Source: Bacillus sp. SORGH_AS_0510 (lineage in GTDB: Bacteria; Bacillota; Bacilli; Bacillales; Cytobacillaceae). From it: a DNA stretch of 64,000 nucleotides. Below the pieces are notes generated by a model. It did not search any database. It was not told the origin of the DNA and worked only from the letters and a program-made list of their open reading frames with translations. The stretch's first letter is position 1. Every line of letters begins with the position of its first letter. A program made the position numbers and the translations under genes. The stretch spans positions 702,001-766,000 of the forward strand of contig NZ_JAUTAU010000001.1 of NCBI RefSeq assembly GCF_030818775.1, in the 5' to 3' direction. This document shows positions 32,685-40,024 of the stretch, piece after piece.

Positions 32685-33079
32685 AAGTAGAAGTAGAAGC
32701 CGTCTACATCGACATTCATGCTTTCTTTTAATAAAAAAGTAGAAGTAGGAGGCGTCTACATCGACATTCTTGCTTTCATTTAATAAAAAAGTAGAAGTAG
32801 AAGCCGTCTACATCGACCTTCTCGCTTTCTTTTAATAAAAAAGTAGAAGTAGGAGGCGTCTACATCGACATTCTTGCTTTCATTTAATAAAAAAGTAGAA
32901 GTAGGAGGCCTCTACATCGACCTTCTCGCTTTCATTTAATAAAAAAGTAGAAGTAGGAGGCGTCTACATCGACATTCATGCTTTCATTTAATAAATAAGT
33001 AGAAGTAGAAGCCGTCCACATCGACATTCATGCTTTCATTTAATAAAAAAGTAGAAGTAGAAGCCATCTACATCGACTA
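32685..33079. repeat. Eightfold tandem array, exact 52-bp period
   Basis: Units start AAGTAGAAGTAG at 32685, 32737, 32789, 32841, 32893, 32945, 32997 and 33049, every 52 bp; the last is partial. Each unit has AAGTAGAAGTAGRAG, then a short inverted pair GTAGR.. / TCTAC, CATCGAC, CTTTC and an A-rich tail TTTAATAAAAA. Units differ at a few positions. The array is flanked by direct repeats ACATTGTCAGAAGACYGGTC (32643-32662 and 33099-33118). No coding frame spans it. Confidence 0.95.
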
Positions 33080-33122
33080 TCTCTGAAAAAAGCTAGCGAC
33101 ATTGTCAGAAGACCGGTCTACC

Positions 33123-33278
33123 TTATTTTTTATCATAAACCACTAATATCAACGTGGCTAACGGACCTAATAGTAGGGATAACAAAAACCAATTTAGTCC
33201 ACTTCTGTTCTTGCCTTGGGCTATCCCGGCATTGATTAGCGCTAAGGTACCCCAGCTAACATAATATTGATCATTCAC
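33123..33278 (-). CDS. Small membrane protein (51 aa)
   Basis: Found on the minus strand: VNDQYYVSWGTLALINAGIA, then QGKNRSGLNWFLLSLLLGPL and a final ATLILVVYDKK. A GTG at 33278 follows a strong AGGAGG at 11 bases. Two hydrophobic segments with a central QGKNRSG loop; small proteins of this type recur in Bacilli and are sometimes mislabelled as NusG. Function unknown. Adjacent to the 52-bp array. Confidence 0.65.
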   Translation of the reverse strand: MNDQYYVSWGTLALINAGIAQGKNRSGLNWFLLSLLLGPLATLILVVYDKK

Positions 33279-33418
33279 AGCAAAATCTACCTCCTATCAC
33301 TTCTATAACTTATTCTATTTAGGATTCTATTAACCTGCTTTCTTTAGTGGCGGCACTAGAAAAAGGTTACTGGCTAAACCAGTCTTCGATTGAAAGGATT
33401 AACGAATAACAGAAAAAG

Positions 33419-33462
33419 AGGGACAGTCCCCCGGCGCTTTAAAGCAGCGGGGGACTGTCCCT
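33419..33462. repeat. Family A palindromic element, copy 6
   Basis: AGGGACAGTCCCCCGGCGC TTTAAAGCAGC GGGGGACTGTCCCT, five bases beyond the yeiH-like stop, so it may serve as that gene's 3' hairpin. Confidence 0.92.
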
Positions 33463-33466
33463 CTCT

Positions 33467-34534
33467 TTATAGAATAAAGTAGGTAATAACCGATAGTAAA
33501 ACCGATGTGATGAGCATGGCTATTAGTGGTCTTAGTGCTTTGGTTCGGAGGTCGCGAAGGCTTACGTTTAGGCCTAGTCCGACCATGGCGGATGTGAGGA
33601 TAAAGGTGGTTGCTGTTGAGATGCCGTCTAGGACTGGTGCTGGTACAGGAACCCAAGTGCCTACCGCATAGCTACCGAACAAACTCATGAGAATGAATCC
33701 CACCAAAAACCACGGGAAATCAACTTTTGTTTCTCCTGCTGCATCTGCATTTTTCCGCTTCATCCAATACATCAAAATGAAACATAATGGGACTAGCAAA
33801 AGAACGCGTCCTAACTTGGCTAAGAGTGCCATGGCTAACCCATCTGGTCCCGCAGGCGCACCGGCCAATGCCACATGGGCAATTTCGTGAAGACTGCTTC
33901 CGCTCCAAACCCCGTAGTCCACAGCGGATATAGGTAGCAACGGGCGGATGATCGTATAGATAATGGAAAAAATAGTGCCGACTAAAGCAATGATTCCGAC
34001 CCCAATCGCCGTGTCTTCCTCTTTGGCTTTGATGATAGGTGCGACCGCTGCAATCGCTGCTGCCCCGCATACACCCGTTCCAACTCCGAGAAGAAGCGAC
34101 AAAGAGGAATCTGCCTTCAGTCGCTTCCCCAACCAAATGGTTGCCAGAATGGCAAAGACGATGACGCCGGCATCACGGACAACCAATCCCAAGCCCTGGT
34201 TCAGAATTACATCAACATTTAGTTTTAATCCATACAAAACAATGGCAAAACGTAGGAAGTATCTTGCTGAGAATTGGATCCCTGCTCTTATTTTTTCAGG
34301 ATAGCCAAAGAATTGTCGGTAAATGATCGCCAGGATGATCGCACAGGCCATCGGTCCGACTCTGTTAAAGCCAGGTAGGGCCGAAAGCGCGAAACCAGCG
34401 GCCGCAATGACAATGGTAAACGCGATGCCTCCTAACCATAAGACAGCTTTGGATTTGGGCTCCGGCTTTTGTTGCGGCTGTTGCATGCCCTCAATTTCGT
34501 GTGAAGATAAAGCTCTCGCTGATTGATTACTCAT
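33467..34534 (-). CDS. YeiH/UPF0324 family anion exporter, candidate sulfite exporter
   Basis: 355 residues with about ten membrane helices after a hydrophilic N-terminus. Family blocks are GVGTGVCGAAAIAAVAPIIK, GSSLHEIAHVALAGAPAGPD and the C-terminal TSAMVGLGLNVSLRDLR. The family (Pfam Cons_hypoth698) is annotated as putative sulfate exporter, and relatives sit in sulfonate degradation clusters where they are proposed to export sulfite. It is divergent from a LysR gene and 1.1 kb from the slcC-like gene, so sulfite export fits the context, but this is inference. Confidence 0.85.
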   Translation of the reverse strand: MSNQSARALSSHEIEGMQQPQQKPEPKSKAVLWLGGIAFTIVIAAAGFALSALPGFNRVGPMACAIILAIIYRQFFGYPEKIRAGIQFSARYFLRFAIVLYGLKLNVDVILNQGLGLVVRDAGVIVFAILATIWLGKRLKADSSLSLLLGVGTGVCGAAAIAAVAPIIKAKEEDTAIGVGIIALVGTIFSIIYTIIRPLLPISAVDYGVWSGSSLHEIAHVALAGAPAGPDGLAMALLAKLGRVLLLVPLCFILMYWMKRKNADAAGETKVDFPWFLVGFILMSLFGSYAVGTWVPVPAPVLDGISTATTFILTSAMVGLGLNVSLRDLRTKALRPLIAMLITSVLLSVITYFIL

Positions 34535-34650
34535 CCAATCACCTCATCACTTATTTATACTTTCATCCTACTCCTGTTCTGTAGATAAGGAAAATAATGA
34601 TATATAATAGTAATCATAAGTAAATTCATATACATGGAATGGAGGGTGTC

Positions 34651-35529
34651 ATGGACAACTATTTAGAAGTGTTTGTAAAGGTTGTGGAAAAGGGGAACTT
34701 TTCAAAAGCGGCGGAAGATCTTCACATGACGCAGCCGGCGGTCAGTCAATACATCAAAGTCCTGGAGGAATCGGTGGGAGCGCGGCTCTTGGAACGGAAT
34801 AATAAGTTCGTACGCTTAAATAAGGCGGGGGAAATTGTCTTTCATCATGCAAAAGAGATTCTTGCTCTCTATTCGAATATGCAGTATTTAATCGATGACC
34901 TCACCAATAAAGCGAGCGGCCCGATCGCGATTGGTGCAAGCTATACCTTTGGCGAATACATCTTGCCGCATATTATTGCCAGGCTGCAGGCGCAATACCC
35001 GCTTATTACACCGACCATTCAGATTCATAATACTAAAGAAATCATCGACCTTGTTCAAAGTCATCAATTAGACATCGGTATCGTAGAAGGGCATATCAAC
35101 GAAAAGGTACCAAATGTGGAGGTGGTTGCTGAAGATAAGATGGTCATCGTCGCTTCACCGCAACATCCTTTGCTAAAAGAGAAGAGAAACATAGCGGAGT
35201 GGGGGGAGGAGTGTTGGATTTTACGAGAAAAAGGATCGGGCACGAGAGAAGCGGCCGAGCATCTTTTTCAAGAGCTGAACTTTACCCCTAAGAAAGTGAT
35301 GGAATTCGGAAGTACCCAGGTCATCAAGGAATCAGTGGAAGCCGGTTTAGGGATCAGCTTGCTATCCCAATGGACCATTAAAAAAGAGCTGATGTATGGC
35401 TATTTAGAAGTCGTCGACGTCGAAGGATTGCCGTTTAAACGGAATTTCTCCATCCTAACGCATTCTCCTTACCAAACGAAAGCCTTACAGCAATTTATAG
35501 AGACATTGCGGGTGTACTTGGGCGATTAA
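34651..35529 (+). CDS. LysR family transcriptional regulator (CysL/YeiE-like)
   Basis: 292 residues from the ATG at 34651 following GGAGG; the frame from 34639 overlaps that site. N-terminal winged helix MDNYLEVFVKVVEKGNFSKA then AEDLHMTQPAVSQYIKVLEE, and a substrate-binding C-terminal domain (about 90-290) with GPIAIGASYTFGEYILPHII. Divergent from the yeiH-like exporter, the standard layout for a LysR regulator and its target; CysL and YeiE relatives respond to sulfur compounds. It probably controls the exporter. The intergenic region is 116 bp. Confidence 0.9.
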   Translation: MDNYLEVFVKVVEKGNFSKAAEDLHMTQPAVSQYIKVLEESVGARLLERNNKFVRLNKAGEIVFHHAKEILALYSNMQYLIDDLTNKASGPIAIGASYTFGEYILPHIIARLQAQYPLITPTIQIHNTKEIIDLVQSHQLDIGIVEGHINEKVPNVEVVAEDKMVIVASPQHPLLKEKRNIAEWGEECWILREKGSGTREAAEHLFQELNFTPKKVMEFGSTQVIKESVEAGLGISLLSQWTIKKELMYGYLEVVDVEGLPFKRNFSILTHSPYQTKALQQFIETLRVYLGD

Positions 35530-35536
35530 AATTTTT

Positions 35537-35580
35537 GGGGACAGTCCCCCGCTGCTTTACAGCGGTGGGGGACTGTCCCC
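35537..35580. repeat. Family A palindromic element, copy 7
   Basis: GGGGACAGTCCCCC, GCTGCTTTACAGCGGT, GGGGGACTGTCCCC. Lies between the LysR stop and the slcC promoter. Confidence 0.92.
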
Positions 35581-35602
35581 CCCACCCATCTTGAAGAATT
35601 TA

Positions 35603-35660
35603 TTGACCAAACAATCCAAGGGTGCTTTAATATAGATAAAGTGGTTGGGTCACTGAGCCA
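35603..35660 (+). promoter_or_regulatory. Promoter and GntR-type operator 1 (slcC)
   Basis: TTGACC (35603-35608), 17-base spacer, TTTAAT (35626-35631), then the palindrome TGGTTGGGTCACTGAGCCA (35642-35660) just downstream of the -10, where a bound repressor would block initiation. The same design recurs at three other sites. Confidence 0.82.
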
Positions 35661-35685
35661 TATAACCATAGGAGGGGATTTTTTT

Positions 35686-36636
35686 ATGAAGGCCTTGATA
35701 ACGGAATTAATTTGGAATGAAGGAATTGAGGAACTGACCAGACATGGATTCCAAGTGCATTATGATGAGAGTCTTTGGAATAATCGCGTGCAGCTGCTCA
35801 AACTGGTCGCCGAGTACGATGCAATTATTGTTAGGAATCAAACCAAGGTGGATCAGGAGCTGCTAAATGCCGGAACCCGCTTGAAGGTGGTCGGTCGTCT
35901 GGGCGTGGGAATGGATAACATTGATATCCCGGCGGCGAAACAAAGAGGCATTCAAGTTGTGTATGGCCGTCATGCCAATGCCACTTCTGTTGCGGAATAT
36001 GTCCTGTCAGCTATGTTAAGTGCGAACCGACCGCTTTATCTAGCAGATGCGGATGTTCGAGCAGGACGCTGGAACCGAAAAAGGTTCACCGGTGGCGAAA
36101 TCGCGAATAAAACACTCGGACTAGTTGGACTCGGCGAAATCTCGCATCGTGTAGCGAAGCGGGCACTTGCTTTTGGCATGAAGGTCATTGGCTATGACCC
36201 ATTTGTCACTGAGTATGACCACATCGTTTCCGAAACCGGAATCCAGTTAAAAAACACATTAGATGACGTATTAACCATGTCCGATTTTATCTCCTTACAT
36301 GTTCCGTTAACACCTCAGACGCATTATTTAATCTCCGAAATCGAATTGAGGAAGATGAAGCCGACGGCGTATATCATCAATACCTCTAGAGGCGGCATCA
36401 TTCATGAACCTGCACTGGCGGCCGCTTTAAAAAGCGAAACCATTGCCGGGGCCTTTTTGGATGTCCTGGAAGTAGAACCTATCTCACCATCTAATCAACT
36501 CTTATCCTGCGAAACTGCTACGATCACACCTCACATTGCAGGACTCACCGATGAATCTCAGATCAGAACTTCGTTATTAGTTGCAAAGGAAGTAATTAAA
36601 GTAGTCAATGGGGAACGCTCCTTATGTACCGTCTAA
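35686..36636 (+). CDS. slcC: 2-hydroxyacid dehydrogenase, probable (S)-sulfolactate dehydrogenase SlcC
   Basis: 316 residues from the ATG at 35686 behind GGAGGGG. D-isomer-specific 2-hydroxyacid dehydrogenase fold: VGRLGVGMDNIDI, NAD motif LGLVGLGEIS, Arg in NTSRGGIIHE, catalytic Glu in VLEVEP, and the His in TPHIAGLTDES. The general family includes phosphoglycerate dehydrogenase; the assignment to SlcC rests on SuyAB- and ComC-like neighbours and a shared operator. SlcC oxidises (S)-sulfolactate to 3-sulfopyruvate with NAD. No ACT domain, consistent with a catabolic enzyme. Another 2-hydroxyacid substrate is possible. Confidence 0.75.
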   Translation: MKALITELIWNEGIEELTRHGFQVHYDESLWNNRVQLLKLVAEYDAIIVRNQTKVDQELLNAGTRLKVVGRLGVGMDNIDIPAAKQRGIQVVYGRHANATSVAEYVLSAMLSANRPLYLADADVRAGRWNRKRFTGGEIANKTLGLVGLGEISHRVAKRALAFGMKVIGYDPFVTEYDHIVSETGIQLKNTLDDVLTMSDFISLHVPLTPQTHYLISEIELRKMKPTAYIINTSRGGIIHEPALAAALKSETIAGAFLDVLEVEPISPSNQLLSCETATITPHIAGLTDESQIRTSLLVAKEVIKVVNGERSLCTV

Positions 36637-36667
36637 ACAAAATATTTAGAAAATTAAAATATTATTG

Positions 36668-36729
36668 TTGACTATCCAGTTATTAGGTGTTTTAATAAGG
36701 ATATAGAAATTGGTTGGGTCACTCAACCA
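36668..36729 (+). promoter_or_regulatory. Promoter and GntR-type operator 2 (suyAB)
   Basis: TTGACT (36668-36673), 17-base spacer, TTTAAT (36691-36696), and the near-perfect palindrome TGGTTGGGTCACTCAACCA (36711-36729). Confidence 0.87.
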
Positions 36730-36780
36730 CAAACACAACCACACAATCAACAACGAAACAACCACCAACACAACCACAAA
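36724..36780 (+). promoter_or_regulatory. G-poor CA-rich untranslated leader of suyA
   Basis: About 57 bases made almost only of A and C (repeated ACAACCAC), with a single G, leading into AAAGGAGG. Expected to be unstructured in RNA. Not matched upstream of the other three operator-controlled genes. Confidence 0.55.
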
Positions 36781-36792
36781 GGAGGCTTTCAA

Positions 36793-37140
36793 ATGAGTAT
36801 CAACAGCAGTCAAGGAAATACTCTCACGGAACAGCAGCAAGAGACGGCCGGAAATGTAAGCACTCACAAATTTTTAATCCATCATCGCGGCGATCATGTA
36901 GGGGTTGCCACTACTCCCATTCAAAAAGGAGAAAAAGTCATCGGAGTGTATATGGATGACAATTCCGACGTAGCAGTTGTAGCCAAAGGGGACATTCCTT
37001 TAGGCCACAAAATCTCTTTAGTTAATTTAGAAGCAGGCGAACCAGTTTTAAAGTATGGCGTTCAAATTGGTTTAACAACAGAAAAGTGGGAAATTGGCGA
37101 TTACGTTCATACCCACAATATTAAAACGGCGAGGTGGTAG
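36793..37140 (+). CDS. suyA: SAF-domain subunit of UxaA/SuyA family, probable sulfolactate sulfo-lyase small subunit
   Basis: 115 residues: a polar N-terminal extension of about 25 residues, then the SAF domain HHRGDHVGVATTPIQKGEKV, DIPLGHKISLVNLEAGEPVL, KYGVQIG and the terminal HTHNIKTARW. Size and motifs fit SuyA, the small subunit of (R)-sulfolactate sulfo-lyase, which is encoded apart from its large subunit; in altronate dehydratase (UxaA) the two parts are often fused. Four bases separate it from suyB. Controlled by operator 2. Altronate or another sugar acid dehydratase remains the main alternative. Confidence 0.78.
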   Translation: MSINSSQGNTLTEQQQETAGNVSTHKFLIHHRGDHVGVATTPIQKGEKVIGVYMDDNSDVAVVAKGDIPLGHKISLVNLEAGEPVLKYGVQIGLTTEKWEIGDYVHTHNIKTARW

Positions 37141-37143
37141 GAG

Positions 37144-38301
37144 ATGGGTCAACAGCTTTTTGGATATCGCAGAGAAAATGGTAAGGTTGGCATTCGGAAT
37201 CACGTGATTATTTTACCAGTGGATGATATTTCTAATGCAGCTTGTGAAGCTGTTGCAAGACAAGTTCAAGGTACGCTAGCTCTACCGCATGCGTATGGCC
37301 GACTTCAGTATGGTCCAGACTTGGATTTGCATTTCAGAACGATGATTGGTACGGGATCCAACCCGAACGTAGCGGCTGTAATCGTTATCGGAATTGAGCA
37401 AAACTGGACGAAGAAAATCGCTGACGGGATTGCTGAAACTGGTAAACCAGTATCCTATTTTTCTATCGAAGGAAATGGGGATTTCGAAACGATTCGCGCG
37501 GCTTCCTGGAAGGCCAAGGAATATGTTCAATGGGCGACGGAACTTCAAAGAGAACCTATTGAGTTAAAAGACTTAACTATCAGCATTAAATGTGGGGAAT
37601 CGGATACGACGACTGGCATGGGCTCATGTCCAACCGTTTCTCAGGCAGTGGATCGTTTAGTGGATGCGGGTGCGACCGTGTTCTTCGGCGAAACTTCTGA
37701 ATTAACGGGCGGTGAACATTTAATCCGCGAGCGGATGGCCACACCAGAACTGGAAGAGCGATTCATGGCCATCTACGATGATTATGTAGGTGAAATTGCC
37801 TCTAAAGGTGTGGATTTATTAGGATCACAGCCAACGCAAGGAAATATCGCCGGCGGCTTATCTACTATTGAAGAAAAGGCATTAGGGAATATTGCTAAAA
37901 CAGGTACGAAGGAAGTGGTAGGTGTCCTAGATCCTGCCGACAAGCCGGAAAACGGTCCTGGGCTTTACTTCATGGATACCTCTTCTGCAGCGGCAGAATG
38001 TATCACTTTAATGGCGGCAGGGGGAGCGGTGCTTCACCTATTCCCAACTGGCCAAGGAAATATCATTGGAAATCCAATTGAACCAGTCGTGAAGATTACG
38101 GCTAATCCAATTACGGCTGCGACTATGAGTGAACATATCGACGTGGACGTGCAAGGCTTGCTAGCCCGTAACATCTCGCTTGAACAAGCAGGGGATCAGT
38201 TAATGGAAATGATTTGCCGTACCGTCAATGGCCGTCTGACTTGTGCAGAGGCATTAGGCCATCGTGAATTTGTCATGACAAAACTATATCGCAGTGCTTG
38301 A
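37144..38301 (+). CDS. suyB: UxaA/SuyB family large subunit, probable (2R)-sulfolactate sulfo-lyase
   Basis: 385 residues, the length of SuyB. Conserved blocks include [96 protein letters not shown] and a C-terminal [17 protein letters not shown]. Cys residues in GSCPT and AAECIT could bind the iron centre of the family. With SuyA it would cleave (R)-sulfolactate to pyruvate and sulfite in the cytoplasm. Ends in a strong terminator. Substrate assignment depends on the neighbouring dehydrogenases. Confidence 0.8.
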   Translation: MGQQLFGYRRENGKVGIRNHVIILPVDDISNAACEAVARQVQGTLALPHAYGRLQYGPDLDLHFRTMIGTGSNPNVAAVIVIGIEQNWTKKIADGIAETGKPVSYFSIEGNGDFETIRAASWKAKEYVQWATELQREPIELKDLTISIKCGESDTTTGMGSCPTVSQAVDRLVDAGATVFFGETSELTGGEHLIRERMATPELEERFMAIYDDYVGEIASKGVDLLGSQPTQGNIAGGLSTIEEKALGNIAKTGTKEVVGVLDPADKPENGPGLYFMDTSSAAAECITLMAAGGAVLHLFPTGQGNIIGNPIEPVVKITANPITAATMSEHIDVDVQGLLARNISLEQAGDQLMEMICRTVNGRLTCAEALGHREFVMTKLYRSA

Positions 38302-38308
38302 TTCTATT

Positions 38309-38336
38309 CTCCCTACACATCGTGATGCGTAGGGAG
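38309..38336 (+). terminator. suyAB terminator
   Basis: CTCCCTACaCATCG / TGATGcGTAGGGAG followed by TTCACTTTTT. Confidence 0.8.
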
Positions 38337-38392
38337 TTCACTTTTTGGGAGTATTAAGCTTTTTTTTCGAAAAAATTATTGCAAATTGTGAT

Positions 38393-38510
38393 TCGCTGAT
38401 AAATTCATGAGAATCGCTGATAACGGCAATAGATTCGCTGATAAACTCATGAGACTCGCTGATAAACTCATAAGAATCGCTGATAAATGCCAAAAATCGC
38501 TGATTATCTC
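38393..38510. repeat. Short periodic array, TCGCTGATAA motif, 21-bp period
   Basis: TCGCTGATAA (or close) starts at 38393, 38414, 38435, 38456, 38477 and 38497, spacings 21, 21, 21, 21, 20; inner units add ACTCATGAGA-like sequence. Intergenic between suyB and comC. The rest of the gap to 38700 is AT-rich without a recognisable operator. Confidence 0.85.
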
Positions 38511-38700
38511 TCAAGACCCACTGAAAAAGTGTAATATTACACCTCGAATTGCGTTTTATAAAGGTAAAAGCAACTAAATTACGAAAATAGCAATTTATAT
38601 AAATCGACTTTGTTACATTGATGAACTAATCACAAGTTGACTGGAGCGGATCTCAACAAACATGTGTAACAAAACCTAAAATAACGTTGAGGAGTGTAGA

Positions 38701-39768
38701 ATGGGAACCTATCGTGAATTGGATCTTAAACGTTTTTGTGAAGACCTGTTAGAAAGCGTGGGAATGAACCAAGAGAATGCCACTGTGGCTGCTGATTCCC
38801 TGGTAAAAGCGAACCTTGAAGGGGTGGACAGCCACGGCATCAGCCGGCTTCCCATCTATGTCAAACGGTTTAACGATCAGCGGATTAATGTGAATCCCAA
38901 TGTGAAAATGACCGAGCAGACGCCATCTGTTTTACTAGTGGATGGTGATAATGGCCTTGGCCATGTGGTGAGCTATCAGGCGATCTTAAAAGGAGCAGAA
39001 ATGGCGAAACAAAGTGGAATTACGGCTATCGCGATAAAAAATAGCAATCATTTTGGTACGGCGTCTTATTTTTGCCAGCTGGCCTGTGAGCAAAGTCTCG
39101 CCTGTATCGGCTTCACCAATTCGCCGCCAGGGATTGCTCCGTGGGGAGGGAAGAATGCCTTTTTTGGAACGAATCCCATTGCGTTTGGGTTTCCAACGGG
39201 GAATGATCAGCCCGTGATCATTGACTTATCAACGAGCATTGTCGCCAGAGGAAAAATTATTTTAGCAGCGAAACAGGGACATTCCATCCCTGATGGGTGG
39301 GCGATTGATGAGGACGGTCTGCCGACGAATGATGCGGAAGCCGCTTTAAGGGGATCGGTACTACCATTAGGTGGAGCGAAGGGCTCCGCGTTAGCTTTGG
39401 CCGTAGAAATTTTGACGGGGATTCTTACCGGTGCTGCATTTGGCCCTTATGTGAAAAATATTTATGATGAAGCGGAAGCGGGGAACGCCAACGTAGGGCA
39501 TTTCTTCTTGTTGTTGGATATCGAAAAGTTTATGCACCTATCCACCTTTTTTGATTCGCTGGAACAGCTGTTAACAGAGATGAAGGAGGTTCCGAAAGCG
39601 CCGGGAACCAATGAAATCAGGTACCCAGGGGAAAGAAGAAAGAGGGACCGGGAGCAGCGCCAACTCATAGGGATTGAACTTTCGTCCAGTGTGGAAGAGG
39701 AGCTAAAAGGGCTTGCGCAAGAATATCACATCGCGTTTCCAGAGACTCTTTCATTAGAAAAAATATAA
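38701..39768 (+). CDS. comC: Malate/L-lactate dehydrogenase family, probable (R)-sulfolactate dehydrogenase ComC
   Basis: 355 residues of the Ldh2/ComC family. Blocks: DSLVKANLEGVDSHGISRLP with the catalytic DSHG, DGDNGLGHVVSYQAILKGAE, AIKNSNHFGTASYFCQLA, GGKNAFFGTNPIAFGFPTGN and DLSTSIVARGKI. ComC reduces sulfopyruvate to (R)-sulfolactate with NADPH; with SlcC it forms the sulfolactate racemase shunt feeding SuyAB. No operator of the GntR type was seen directly upstream, so it may be read from its own promoter or from suyAB. Other 2-hydroxyacids are possible substrates. Confidence 0.77.
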   Translation: MGTYRELDLKRFCEDLLESVGMNQENATVAADSLVKANLEGVDSHGISRLPIYVKRFNDQRINVNPNVKMTEQTPSVLLVDGDNGLGHVVSYQAILKGAEMAKQSGITAIAIKNSNHFGTASYFCQLACEQSLACIGFTNSPPGIAPWGGKNAFFGTNPIAFGFPTGNDQPVIIDLSTSIVARGKIILAAKQGHSIPDGWAIDEDGLPTNDAEAALRGSVLPLGGAKGSALALAVEILTGILTGAAFGPYVKNIYDEAEAGNANVGHFFLLLDIEKFMHLSTFFDSLEQLLTEMKEVPKAPGTNEIRYPGERRKRDREQRQLIGIELSSSVEEELKGLAQEYHIAFPETLSLEKI

Positions 39769-39804
39769 AAATGGTCAGCCAGTTTTATCTGGTTGACCAT
39801 TTTT
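39767..39804 (+). terminator. comC terminator
   Basis: AAAATGGTCAGCCAG TTTTAT CTGGTTGACCATTTTT. Confidence 0.88.
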
Positions 39805-39835
39805 GTGTTTTTTCGCATAGGCATATTCATGTTTA

Positions 39836-39985
39836 TTTTTAGTAAAATAATTTGAAAATATCTATAACTTTACTATTTTTATCTTTAGATTTTTTAAAAT
39901 ATATGTAAAATACAATCTATTTTTCAAATAAACAAATAATTATTTTAGTAAAAACAAACAAAAAAACGTTTACATTTAGTAAAAA
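39836..39985 (+). promoter_or_regulatory. AT-rich control region of the lactose cluster with TTTTAGTAAAA motifs and a cre-like site
   Basis: TTTTAGTAAAA-type sites at 39836-39847, 39943-39953 and 39975-39985, plus an inverted TTTACTATTTTT near 39869. TGTAAACGTTTTTT on the minus strand (39961-39974) resembles a CcpA cre half-palindrome. The repeated motif may be the operator of the LacI regulator at 48878; inference only. Confidence 0.45.
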
Positions 39986-40024
39986 TGGTAATAAAATTTA
40001 GATAACTTGATAGGGGGGGATATG

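Noticed and set aside
32685..33079. Possible CRISPR array
   Set aside because: The whole 52-bp unit repeats including the would-be spacers; no variable spacers and no cas genes.
33467..35529. LysR/YeiH pair under the same GntR operator
   Set aside because: No TGGTTGGGT palindrome was found in the 34535-34650 intergenic region; the link to the sulfolactate genes is by proximity and function only.
36793..38301. Altronate dehydratase (UxaA) as primary call
   Set aside because: Split SAF and catalytic subunits of SuyA/SuyB length, terminal HNIKTARW and TKLYRSA, and SlcC/ComC-type neighbours favour sulfolactate sulfo-lyase. No uronate isomerase, UxaB or UxuA genes are present. Kept as the alternative.
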